Source of the DNA: Edaphobacter lichenicola
GTDB taxonomy: Bacteria > Acidobacteriota > Terriglobia > Terriglobales > Acidobacteriaceae
NCBI RefSeq assembly: GCF_025264645.1
Contig: NZ_CP073696.1
Span: 4,588,001 to 4,652,000, forward strand
DNA length: 64,000 bases
Reading direction: 5' to 3'
Part shown: piece by piece, positions 51,399-59,574 of the stretch
How positions within the stretch are numbered: the first letter of the stretch is position 1
Layout of the letters: every line of letters starts with the position of its first letter
The notes under the pieces: model-generated
Databases searched by the model: none
Seen by the model: only the letters and a program-made list of their open reading frames with translations
What the model was told of the DNA's origin: nothing
Translations under genes and position numbers: made by a program

Positions 51399-51724
51399 AC
51401 TGGCTTTCTCTTGTCTCGTACTTCTTTGGAGGCGTTTTTCTGGGAAACGCCATCCCTCATTTTGTCGCGGGCACACTGGGACGGCCCTTCCAAAGTCCCT
51501 TCGCAAAACCGCCAGGTAAAGGACTCTCCTCTTCAACGGTCAACGTTCTCTGGGGATTTTCCAATGCGGTCATCGGTTATCTGCTCGTTGCACACGTCGG
51601 AGATTTTCGTCTGCGGTCGTGGAGTCATATCCTCGCGGTTGGGCTGGGGGTATTGCTGATCAGCATGAATGCGGCGCGTCACTTCGGTCAGTTTCATGGG
51701 GGCAACACGACCGGGCGCGCATGA
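51395..51724 (+). CDS. small integral membrane protein
   Basis: A 109-residue protein with three membrane helices (about 5-25, 45-65, 72-92) and a short polar tail. It overlaps the genes on both sides by 4 nt, so it is translated together with the isochorismatase-like protein and the exporter. The FFGGVFLGNAIPHFVAGTLG stretch is distinctive, but I cannot name a family. Confidence 0.72.
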   Translation: MNWLSLVSYFFGGVFLGNAIPHFVAGTLGRPFQSPFAKPPGKGLSSSTVNVLWGFSNAVIGYLLVAHVGDFRLRSWSHILAVGLGVLLISMNAARHFGQFHGGNTTGRA

Positions 51725-52962
51725 CGAATCCAGCGACCGGCACGTTCCGCTCCCTGAAAAGTTTCAACTTCCGTTTGTGGACGGCCGGCGCTCTGGTCTC
51801 CAACATCGGGACCTGGATGCAGCGGGTTGCTCAGGACTGGCTGGTACTCACGCAATTGACTCACCATGATGCCTCGGCGCTGGGTATCGTCATGGGTCTG
51901 CAGTTTGCACCACAGCTTCTTCTCCTGCCCTGGACGGGATTGGCCGCTGACCGTCTCAATCAACGCAAGCTACTGATGGCTACACAGGCGACGATGGGAG
52001 TACTTGCGCTTGCTTTAGGAGTGCTGACGATTGCAGGCGTCATCCGGCTCTGGGAGGTTTATGTGTTCGCATTCCTGTCCGGCTGTGCGGCAGCTCTTGA
52101 TGCTCCTGTGAGACAGACCTTCGTGTCAGAGATGGTCGGGGATGGGGATCTTCCGAATGCGGTGGCACTGAATTCAACTTCGTTCAACGCTGCCCAAATG
52201 ATTGGCCCCGCAGTTGCCGGGTTGCTCATCGCAAAAGTTGGTATCGGTGGGGCGTTTCTTCTGAATGGGCTCTCGTTCGGGGCGGTGCTGATCTCGATGT
52301 ATTTCTTCCGTCTCTCCGAACTCCATGTAAGCGTCAGGGCGAATCGCACAACGTCTGGATTCCGGGAAGGGCTTCGCTACGTGTGGCAGCATCGAGAGCT
52401 CAGAGCAATCCTGATCATGTTGTTTCTGATCGGCACCTTTGGTCTGAACTTTCCAATCTTTATCTCTACGATGGCGGTGAACGTCTTCCGTTCCGATGCA
52501 CGCGCTTTCGGAATGCTCTCTTCCATCATGGCGATAGGCACCCTCTCCGGGGCGTTGCTTGCTGCGGGCCGGGCAAGACCGAGATTTGCGTCTCTGTTGG
52601 TGGGAGCTAGTGTTTTCGGGGTGGGATGTACTCTAGCCGGACTTGCGCCTGGATACTGGTGGTTTGCGGCTGCCCTTGTGGTTATTGGTGCGGCCGCGAT
52701 GACGTTCACCAATGGCACCAACAGTCTGATGCAGCTCTCGACGGAACCGGCGATGCGGGGCAGGGTGATGGCGTTGCGAGTTGGTATTGCACTGGGAGGA
52801 ACGCCGATCGGGGCGCCGATTGTGGGCTTGGTAGCGAACCACTTCGGCCCGCGCTGGGCGATTGGTATAGGCGCTGTTGCTGGCTTCGTGGCGGCCCTGG
52901 TCGCAGTCTTTGTAATGGGCCGCCGCGAAGAATCACGCCTCGCACAGTCTTCAGTCGTGTGA
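51721..52962 (+). CDS. MFS transporter, EntS/MFS_3 type exporter
   Basis: About 413 residues from the ATG at 51721 (overlaps the previous stop as ATGA); an in-frame start 102 nt earlier is inside the previous gene. Twelve helices are seen. The loop after helix 2 is GLAADRLNQRKLL (motif A type), helix 4-5 has DAPVRQTFVSEMV, and NATSF-like ALNSTSFNAAQMIGPAVAG is typical of MFS_3 exporters such as EntS. It is the last gene of the MarR operon and probably exports the compound that releases the repressor. Confidence 0.9.
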   Translation: MTNPATGTFRSLKSFNFRLWTAGALVSNIGTWMQRVAQDWLVLTQLTHHDASALGIVMGLQFAPQLLLLPWTGLAADRLNQRKLLMATQATMGVLALALGVLTIAGVIRLWEVYVFAFLSGCAAALDAPVRQTFVSEMVGDGDLPNAVALNSTSFNAAQMIGPAVAGLLIAKVGIGGAFLLNGLSFGAVLISMYFFRLSELHVSVRANRTTSGFREGLRYVWQHRELRAILIMLFLIGTFGLNFPIFISTMAVNVFRSDARAFGMLSSIMAIGTLSGALLAAGRARPRFASLLVGASVFGVGCTLAGLAPGYWWFAAALVVIGAAAMTFTNGTNSLMQLSTEPAMRGRVMALRVGIALGGTPIGAPIVGLVANHFGPRWAIGIGAVAGFVAALVAVFVMGRREESRLAQSSVV

Positions 52963-53078
52963 AGTCGCACCCATCTCCAGGCATCCAGCTATATTGCTAT
53001 GCACTCCGCCGCCGTAACAGCAACGCGTGGATGATTCAACCGATCTAAGCCCCACCTGCGAGGGCGATAGGAGCGAAG

Positions 53079-53609
53079 CTAGTAGCCCAGAAATTTCCCC
53101 ATGGTTCCGTAGGTAAGCGCTGATTTTGGTTCATCGTTCTCGTGACTTCGCGGGGAACGCTTCAGGTTCGAGAGAGCCTGCGGTCCCTTGCTGCTTTGAG
53201 CCCAATTCCCTATTGCCGTCACAAGACGCGCTGCCGACAAACGACGGGAGGCCTGTTCCGATTTCAGTCCGCCTTGAAACTCACTCAGCATCTGTGGCTT
53301 GCCACCATCTTCGATTACCAAAAGCTGCCACAGATTGTTTTCAGTTGGGAGGAGCACAAAGATAGCTCGGAGGCTTCTGACCACAAACTCAATGACTCCG
53401 ATACCGTCCTGAACATCCAGGCGCGGTTCTAACTCCAGCTTTTCCTTACTCGTGAAATCAAACGAGTCTTCAATGCGAGTAGCGAGCTGGAGCAGCAATC
53501 CCTCTCGCTCGATCTCTCTGCGGCGCTCTTCTTCTTCCGCGATCTTACGATCTGCGTCGGCGACGATCTTGCGAGCCTGTTCAAACACATCGATTAGCCC
53601 TTGATCCAT
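53079..53609 (-). CDS. hypothetical cytoplasmic protein
   Basis: A 176-residue protein from the ATG at 53609. The N-terminal third is a charged helix or coiled coil (RKIVADADRKIAEEEERRRE). The middle (about 65-110) is a beta-rich segment (VIEFVVRSLRAIFVLLPTEN), and the tail is basic. No signal peptide, membrane helix or known motif. It is not linked to neighbours. Confidence 0.6.
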   Translation of the reverse strand: MDQGLIDVFEQARKIVADADRKIAEEEERRREIEREGLLLQLATRIEDSFDFTSKEKLELEPRLDVQDGIGVIEFVVRSLRAIFVLLPTENNLWQLLVIEDGGKPQMLSEFQGGLKSEQASRRLSAARLVTAIGNWAQSSKGPQALSNLKRSPRSHENDEPKSALTYGTMGKFLGY

Positions 53610-53748
53610 AAGACCCTCGTAGTCATCGTGACCGATGTAGAAGCCTCGTTGTCATCACACACGGCATACAAGCGAACAGTTTCTTTCGACGTCAGGTTTG
53701 TTGCCCGATGGCAAACTGCCTCGGACTCTATCTTTCAGGCGAAAAGAT

Positions 53749-54168
53749 TTACCGCATGTCGATGCTACCCGTGAAGATGGCACCGTCCTCGACGGAGATC
53801 CGCGAGACGACCACATCTCCATTTAAAGAACCTTCGCTTCCTATGTCGAGGTTGTCACTTGCCTCACATCTGCCGTCTACGTGGCCAAGCACCACTATCT
53901 CGCGTGCCGCAATCGTAGCCGAGACCTGACCGTTTCGCCGCACCGTTACGCGATTGCCAGGCAGATTGATGGATCCTTCCACTCTACCTTCAATGGATAA
54001 AGATTCTGAACCGGTAATATCTCCACGAATTAGAAGCGATTTGCCGATCGTCGCCAACTCGTGAACGGAAGGTTCACCGGGAGTTGGATCGGATGCATTT
54101 GAGAGCCGCACTTGGTGAGGTGTTTCCTGAGCCAAAGGAGATGTGGCGTTGACACGTTGATTTGACAT
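53749..54168 (-). CDS. bactofilin family cytoskeletal protein
   Basis: About 139 residues from the ATG at 54168; a longer open frame upstream is not family-like. After a disordered N-terminus (about 1-40), a right-handed beta-helix follows: TIGKSLLIRGDITGSESLSI, then EGRVEGSINLPGNRVTV, ATIAAREIVVLGHVDG and VSRISVEDGAIFTGSIDMR. This is the polymer-forming bactofilin core, used to localise cell-wall or polysaccharide machinery. It is divergent from the GH44 gene with 219 bp between them. Confidence 0.9.
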   Translation of the reverse strand: MSNQRVNATSPLAQETPHQVRLSNASDPTPGEPSVHELATIGKSLLIRGDITGSESLSIEGRVEGSINLPGNRVTVRRNGQVSATIAAREIVVLGHVDGRCEASDNLDIGSEGSLNGDVVVSRISVEDGAIFTGSIDMR

Positions 54169-54387
54169 TGTTGGATTTGGACCCTTCTCGATGGATGGCG
54201 TCAGACTAGGAGAGAATACTGCCGAACGATATAGCATCTTTGGGTGACAGCAGCGGGTGGTGAAGCTTTCAGCGGTTTGTGTTGCCGTTTTTCTGTGGAC
54301 TGCAACTTTCGAGGTATCAGCAGCTGAAGGATCGCGGACTAGCCTAGCCAGGCACGACAAATCGAACTGATCGCGAGACGCCTCCCC

Positions 54388-57372
54388 ATGCGACCCGACG
54401 TCGGCATCCTTCGCCTTTTCCTCATCTGCGCCTGCTTGTCTGTTGCGAGGGCCGCCTGCGCGCAAAGCTCAGCCCCCACTTTGGCGGTCGATGTATCGAG
54501 CGGACGCCACGCCATCAGTCGCGATATCTACGGCATCGCCAACGGAGTTGATGCTGCCTTCGCAAAGGAGATTGAGTTAGGTAACGTTCGCTGGGGCGGT
54601 GATGCGACCACACGCTATAACTGGCAGGTCGACTCGAGCAACGCGGGATTCGACTGGTACTTCATGGGTGGCAACGGCGAGACGAGTCCCACCCCAAGCG
54701 GATCCGCCGACCAGATGGTTCGGACCTATCAACCCGCAGATGTTCTCATTACCATCCCTATTTTGCCTTGGGTCAATAAGACCTCTGCCTGGAACTGCAG
54801 CTTCCCCGTCTCGGTGTACGGTCCTCAGCAATCAACCAACCCGTACGTGCATCCGAATAATGACAACTGCGGCAACAGCATTGCCGCCAATGGAAACCAG
54901 CTGACCGACACCAACGTCTATGCCAACCACATCGACAACTCGACTGGGCTGCAGAAGGGCTGGCTTCAGCATCTGGTCGGAACGTTTGGTACTGCGGGCG
55001 GTGGGGGCGTCCCCTTTTATCAGCTCGACAACGAGCCTTACGGGTGGAGCAACACCCATCGTGATGTGATGCCCACGCAAGCCGACTATCCCACCATTAC
55101 GCAACTCGGTCAGCAGTACGCCGCCGCCATCAAGCAGGTCGATCCCACGGCCATGGTCCTCGGACCATCGGACTTCACCCTCGGCGGCTGGGTCGGTGAT
55201 ACGTCAAAGCAGAACAGCTTGTTTGCCGGGCAATATTATCTTCAGCAAATGGCTGCCTACGAAAAGCAGAATGGTGTCCGTATCCTCGATTATTTCGATG
55301 AGCATTATTACTTCGACACCTCTTCGGCCGTGGCACAACTCGCCTCCACCCGCACCCTTTGGGATCCTACCTACAACGGAGGTACATGGGTCGAGCAGTG
55401 GGACTTCGATGGTCCCATGCAGCTGATTCCCCGCTTCAAGTCGTGGGTTAGTCAGTATTATCCTGGCACCAAAATCTCTTTGTCCGAGTATTCCATCGAT
55501 AGTGGAAGCAAGTCGATCGTCGACGCCATCGCCGAGATGGACGTGCTGGGAATCTTCGGCCGCGAACAGCTTGACTTCGCCGATATGTGGAGTCCTCCGG
55601 CACCGACGGATCCGATCGCCTATTCCTACAGGATGTTTCGTAATTATGATGGCGCGGGCGCGCAGTATGGCGATACATGGGTGGACGCGACCAGCTCGGC
55701 TCAGGGGCAGCTTTCGATCTATGCAGCGCAGCGATCGACAGATCATGTAGTGACCATCCTCGTGATCAACAAGACGACGGCGGTGATCAGCACTGCTGTC
55801 GCCGTCGCCGGGATGAATCTGCCCGCCTTTGCTTCGGTCTACAGCTACGCCGGGGCCAATCTGCAGCAGATCGTATCGGGCGCTCCTGAGCCGATAAGCA
55901 ATGGAGCAATCAACCACAGTTTTCCCGCCTACTCCGCCACGCTCTTTTCCATTATCCCTGCCGCTGCACAACCCACCACCACGACGACATCGCTTACCGC
56001 ATCAACCCAGCAGCCGACGGGCCAGAGCGTAACTCTCACTGCATCTGTCACGGGTTCAAGTTCACCTGGTGGAGTCGTGACCTTCGAAGATACGAACGGC
56101 GCTACCATCGGCACAGCAATCTTGTCGTCCGGCGTGGCTATGTTGAAGACTTCATCCCTTGTTGCGGGGTCGCACACCATTACCGCCGTCTACAGTGGCG
56201 ATGTCAACAACGCACCCTCAACTTCAAATCAACTGACGATAACCGTTCCGTCGTCCCAACTGTCGTCGACCACGACCACACTTACCGCCTCAACAACGCA
56301 GATCAGCTACGGGCAGAGCGTCATGGTCACAATCGCAGTAAGCGCAGCCAGTGGAGTTCCCACCGGAACTGCGACGATCACCGACGCGGGCTCAGTTCTG
56401 GGCTCGGTCTCATTGACGGCCGGTACGGCGAGTTTCACCCTATCCAACCTTGCGATTGGAACTCATAGCATCGTTGCGGCATATGGAGGCGACACATCCA
56501 ACGCAGCTTCGGCCTCAGCTGCCGTAACGATCGTCGTAGCCCAACCGGCGAGCCCGCCCGCGCCACCATCACCTCCCGCGCCACTAGAAACGACGACAGT
56601 GCTTCACACCTCCGCGACGCAGTTAACAATCGGGCAGAGCGTCACCTTCACTGCAAGTCTCCTTGCGGCCTCAGGCCAATCGACCGGGACGGTAACCTTT
56701 ACGGACGGCGGAAGTACGCTGGGCACCGCACAGGTTTCAGGCAGCTCAGCGTCGATCGTCGTCAATACAAATACGCTCAGCGCCGGCACTTACGAGATCA
56801 TCGCTTCATACAGCGGAGACGGAGCGGATTCACCTTCGGTCTCGGCTCCGCTGACACTCATTCTCGTGGGTGCAACCACGCCGACTCCACAGCCTGACTT
56901 TTCGCTTACGCTCGCGCAGCCGTCGATGTCCATACTTCCTGGAAACTCGGGCCAAATGATGCTGACCGTAACTCCGCAGAACGGATTCAGCCAGCAACTC
57001 AACCTCAGCTGCACAGGGCTTCCAGCGGGAGCAACCTGCACCTTCTCACCTGCGGCTCTCAATCCGTCCTCGTCCACAACAAGCAGCATGACGATAACGG
57101 TACCGTCGACGAATACGTCTGTCGGAAGTGTCTTTCTGTTGCCTATGCCGATCGCTTTTCTGCTTTGGATGCGAAGGTACAAAAGGCCAGCTTTGTTTGG
57201 AGCGGCCAGTCTTCTGATTCTGCTTGGAGGGTGCGGATCTGGTAGCGTCGACCCGAACGTGGCCAACACGGCGACGAACGGATCTTCTCCTGCTTCTTAC
57301 GTCGTTCAGGTGACCGCATCCTCGCCTGGTTCTGCGTCTCACTCTCAACAGCTTCAACTATCCGTGCCGTAA
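54388..57372 (+). CDS. secreted GH44 endoglucanase/xyloglucanase with Ig-like modules
   Basis: A 994-residue secreted enzyme. Signal peptide about 1-26. GH44 catalytic domain about 30-520: WGGDATTRYNWQVDSSNAG is the family signature, Glu216 in QLDNEPYGW is the predicted acid/base and Glu367 in SLSEYSI the nucleophile. Three Ig-like modules of about 85 residues follow (about 530-615, 625-710, 735-825), each starting TTT-x-L and containing a YSGD/YGGD piece. The tail has a DFSLTLAQPSMSI beta domain, then two hydrophobic segments near 915-930 and 935-948, the second ending LLGGCGSG, and a final beta strand. GH44 enzymes cut beta-1,4-glucans, xyloglucan and mannans. Its 3' end overlaps the convergent kinase gene by 19 nt. 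Confidence 0.92.
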   Translation: MRPDVGILRLFLICACLSVARAACAQSSAPTLAVDVSSGRHAISRDIYGIANGVDAAFAKEIELGNVRWGGDATTRYNWQVDSSNAGFDWYFMGGNGETSPTPSGSADQMVRTYQPADVLITIPILPWVNKTSAWNCSFPVSVYGPQQSTNPYVHPNNDNCGNSIAANGNQLTDTNVYANHIDNSTGLQKGWLQHLVGTFGTAGGGGVPFYQLDNEPYGWSNTHRDVMPTQADYPTITQLGQQYAAAIKQVDPTAMVLGPSDFTLGGWVGDTSKQNSLFAGQYYLQQMAAYEKQNGVRILDYFDEHYYFDTSSAVAQLASTRTLWDPTYNGGTWVEQWDFDGPMQLIPRFKSWVSQYYPGTKISLSEYSIDSGSKSIVDAIAEMDVLGIFGREQLDFADMWSPPAPTDPIAYSYRMFRNYDGAGAQYGDTWVDATSSAQGQLSIYAAQRSTDHVVTILVINKTTAVISTAVAVAGMNLPAFASVYSYAGANLQQIVSGAPEPISNGAINHSFPAYSATLFSIIPAAAQPTTTTTSLTASTQQPTGQSVTLTASVTGSSSPGGVVTFEDTNGATIGTAILSSGVAMLKTSSLVAGSHTITAVYSGDVNNAPSTSNQLTITVPSSQLSSTTTTLTASTTQISYGQSVMVTIAVSAASGVPTGTATITDAGSVLGSVSLTAGTASFTLSNLAIGTHSIVAAYGGDTSNAASASAAVTIVVAQPASPPAPPSPPAPLETTTVLHTSATQLTIGQSVTFTASLLAASGQSTGTVTFTDGGSTLGTAQVSGSSASIVVNTNTLSAGTYEIIASYSGDGADSPSVSAPLTLILVGATTPTPQPDFSLTLAQPSMSILPGNSGQMMLTVTPQNGFSQQLNLSCTGLPAGATCTFSPAALNPSSSTTSSMTITVPSTNTSVGSVFLLPMPIAFLLWMRRYKRPALFGAASLLILLGGCGSGSVDPNVANTATNGSSPASYVVQVTASSPGSASHSQQLQLSVP

Positions 57373-59162
57373 GAGACCAAAGTTTCAACCGCAGCGTAGG
57401 TCCGGGAAGAGGCCACGGTACGACGCGACACAGGGAGCGTGAAACAGAACGTGGTTCCATGTCCGTCGTCTTTCTGTGGCCAGAGACTGCCTTTATGCAG
57501 TTCTATGATCGAACGACAGATGGGAAGCCCCATGCCCATACCATTTTCTTTGGTTGTGAAGAATGCCTCGAAGATTCTGTCCGGATCCTGCAAGCCGACT
57601 CCACTATCCTGAACTTCGACCCTGATTAAAGCCTCGCCATGAACCCTTGTCCGTACAGACAATTTGCGTGGGCGATCGATGAGTGAGTTCATCGCGTCCA
57701 GGCCGTTGATGCACAGATTCACCATAACCTGCTGAATCTGTATGCGATCCCCTAATACTGCCGGGAGTTCGGGTTGTATGTCCATCTCCAGTACAAGCCG
57801 TCTCTTTGCGGCCTCGCTCCGAATAAGATTCAACACCTCTTTTATTACTTCATTGATGTCGAGCGGTATATTTTCGAAGGTCCCGCCTTTGAAGAGATTG
57901 CGCATGCGCTGTACGACGTCACTCGCCTGGTAGCTGCAATCCAGGATCTCCTGAGCGAGAGCTTGCGCACTGGCTGTGTCGACCTGGCTTGAGGAGAGCG
58001 AATCAAGACACATGTGAGCGTTGGCTATAATCGCCGTCAAGGGCTGGTTGATTTCGTGTGCAATCGAGGCGGACACCTCGCCAAGGGTTGCGATCTGTGA
58101 GGCGCGGGCAAGCCTCTTTTCCATCTTCTGCAAAGACTCTGAGGCAGTCTTGCTGGCGGTTACATCCATCGCTGCGCCAATGTACTCAACCCGTCCCAAT
58201 CTATCGTGAACGGCTTTTCCCAAGACCCGGACAAACTTGACTGAACCATCCGGGAGAACAAAACGATGTTCGAAATCCAGATCCAGGCCCTGCTTCGACG
58301 AAGCCTGCATGATCTCCTTAACGGAAGCCCTGTCCTCTGGATGGATCCTCTCGTAAATCAACTGTAGCGTCGGTTGCAAATTTGGATCGACGCCGGCGAT
58401 TCGGAATGTCTCGGCCGACCAAACTATTTTCCCGCTTGAAACGTTCCATCCAAAACTGCCAGTGTGGCTTACTCGCTGCGCCGCCGCCAAGTAAGACTCG
58501 CTAGTGCGAAGCGCATTCTCAGCTCCTTTACGCTCGGTGATGTCACGAACAAAAACGACCCCTCCGCACTTGCTGCTCGACGCGACTTTGCCAGTCGAAA
58601 TCTCAGCAATAAACTCCGTTCCATCCCTGCGGGTGCCTGTCGTTTCGACAACGGTTGACTTATTTTCAGCATGGAACTGCGTGACAAACAGAGTGATTGG
58701 TTGACCTATCATTTCGGTTGCGGGATAACCGAAGATCGCTGCAGCGGACGAGTTGACCAATAGAACCTGGTCATGATGGCCAATGGAAAGTACGCCGTCC
58801 AAGGCTGTCTCGCAAATGACTCGATGTTGTTCTTCCACCTCTCGGCGAGCCCGGTCACCCCGTTGCTTGGCTTCGATGACCAGGTTGATGCAGACTGCCG
58901 TACCGATAAAAGCAGCGAAACGGGGATACGCAGAGTGTTCGACGGCGAAGTGAAAGTGAGGAGGCAGAAAGAGATAATCGAAGCACACAATGGAGAGGAC
59001 CACCGAGAGTATGCCAGCTCTTCGTCCGCCATATAGACTGCAAATCACAATCGACAGGTGGTAGCAGGAAGATGGGGCACCAGAGATTCTGGACAGAATG
59101 GTCGCGAAGACGCACATGGCCGTCGCGAAGAAATAGCTCTGAAACCTAGAAGTCATCCCCAT
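57354..59162 (-). CDS. PAS-domain sensor histidine kinase with DUF4118-type membrane region
   Basis: About 602 residues from the ATG at 59162 (AGGA upstream); a TTG at 59246 gives 28 more. Order: membrane region resembling the KdpD DUF4118 helices (to about residue 95 of this start), PAS1 (about 115-215) with SIGHHDQVLLVNSSAAAIFG, and PAS2 (about 240-360) with ERIHPEDRASVKEI. The HisKA helix carries phospho-acceptor His in SIAHEINQPLTAII (codon 58056-58058), and the HATPase domain has N box NLCINGLDAM, DSGVGL and GMGMGLPICRS. The kinase is soluble-signal or redox type; no response regulator gene is adjacent. It ends inside the GH44 gene. Confidence 0.9.
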   Translation of the reverse strand: MGMTSRFQSYFFATAMCVFATILSRISGAPSSCYHLSIVICSLYGGRRAGILSVVLSIVCFDYLFLPPHFHFAVEHSAYPRFAAFIGTAVCINLVIEAKQRGDRARREVEEQHRVICETALDGVLSIGHHDQVLLVNSSAAAIFGYPATEMIGQPITLFVTQFHAENKSTVVETTGTRRDGTEFIAEISTGKVASSSKCGGVVFVRDITERKGAENALRTSESYLAAAQRVSHTGSFGWNVSSGKIVWSAETFRIAGVDPNLQPTLQLIYERIHPEDRASVKEIMQASSKQGLDLDFEHRFVLPDGSVKFVRVLGKAVHDRLGRVEYIGAAMDVTASKTASESLQKMEKRLARASQIATLGEVSASIAHEINQPLTAIIANAHMCLDSLSSSQVDTASAQALAQEILDCSYQASDVVQRMRNLFKGGTFENIPLDINEVIKEVLNLIRSEAAKRRLVLEMDIQPELPAVLGDRIQIQQVMVNLCINGLDAMNSLIDRPRKLSVRTRVHGEALIRVEVQDSGVGLQDPDRIFEAFFTTKENGMGMGLPICRSIIELHKGSLWPQKDDGHGTTFCFTLPVSRRTVASSRTYAAVETLVSYGTDS

Positions 59163-59574
59163 CTGTGTCCTAGTCCTTCCGGAAGTCTCTTCGTGACTTT
59201 GATTCTTACTGCTCGAAATGTGATTCTCAATTGTCGAGAGATCCAACCATAGTTAGCGCTTACAATCGCTACTCGAAGGGATACCTCTGTTCTTTTCAAC
59301 CGGCCACCGGATCGTCTTGAATGCAGACTTCCCTGATCGGTTGGCGGACTCTGAGCGATCCGTCGATGGTCTGCCAGATAGCTTCTCAGGGGGAAGCAGA
59401 TCGTGCCGCTCGTTGGATGCATTCGATAATCCGTGCCGTCTGCCGCTGGTGAGTCGTCGGGCAAATCGATGGACGGTTATACTGGCGTGGCTTTGAATGT
59501 CGGATAAGACTCTCAGTGTTATTTTTACACGGCGCCAATATGTCGCGCTCACAGGTTTCGTAGCGAGGGCAAAA
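59163..59574. other. divergent promoter region between the sensor kinase and GH2 genes
   Basis: About 410 bp without a supported gene. It must hold both promoters. I see no clear inverted repeat or terminator; the only clear signals are the AGGA before the kinase ATG and a weak GCGAGGG before the GH2 ATG. Confidence 0.45.
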
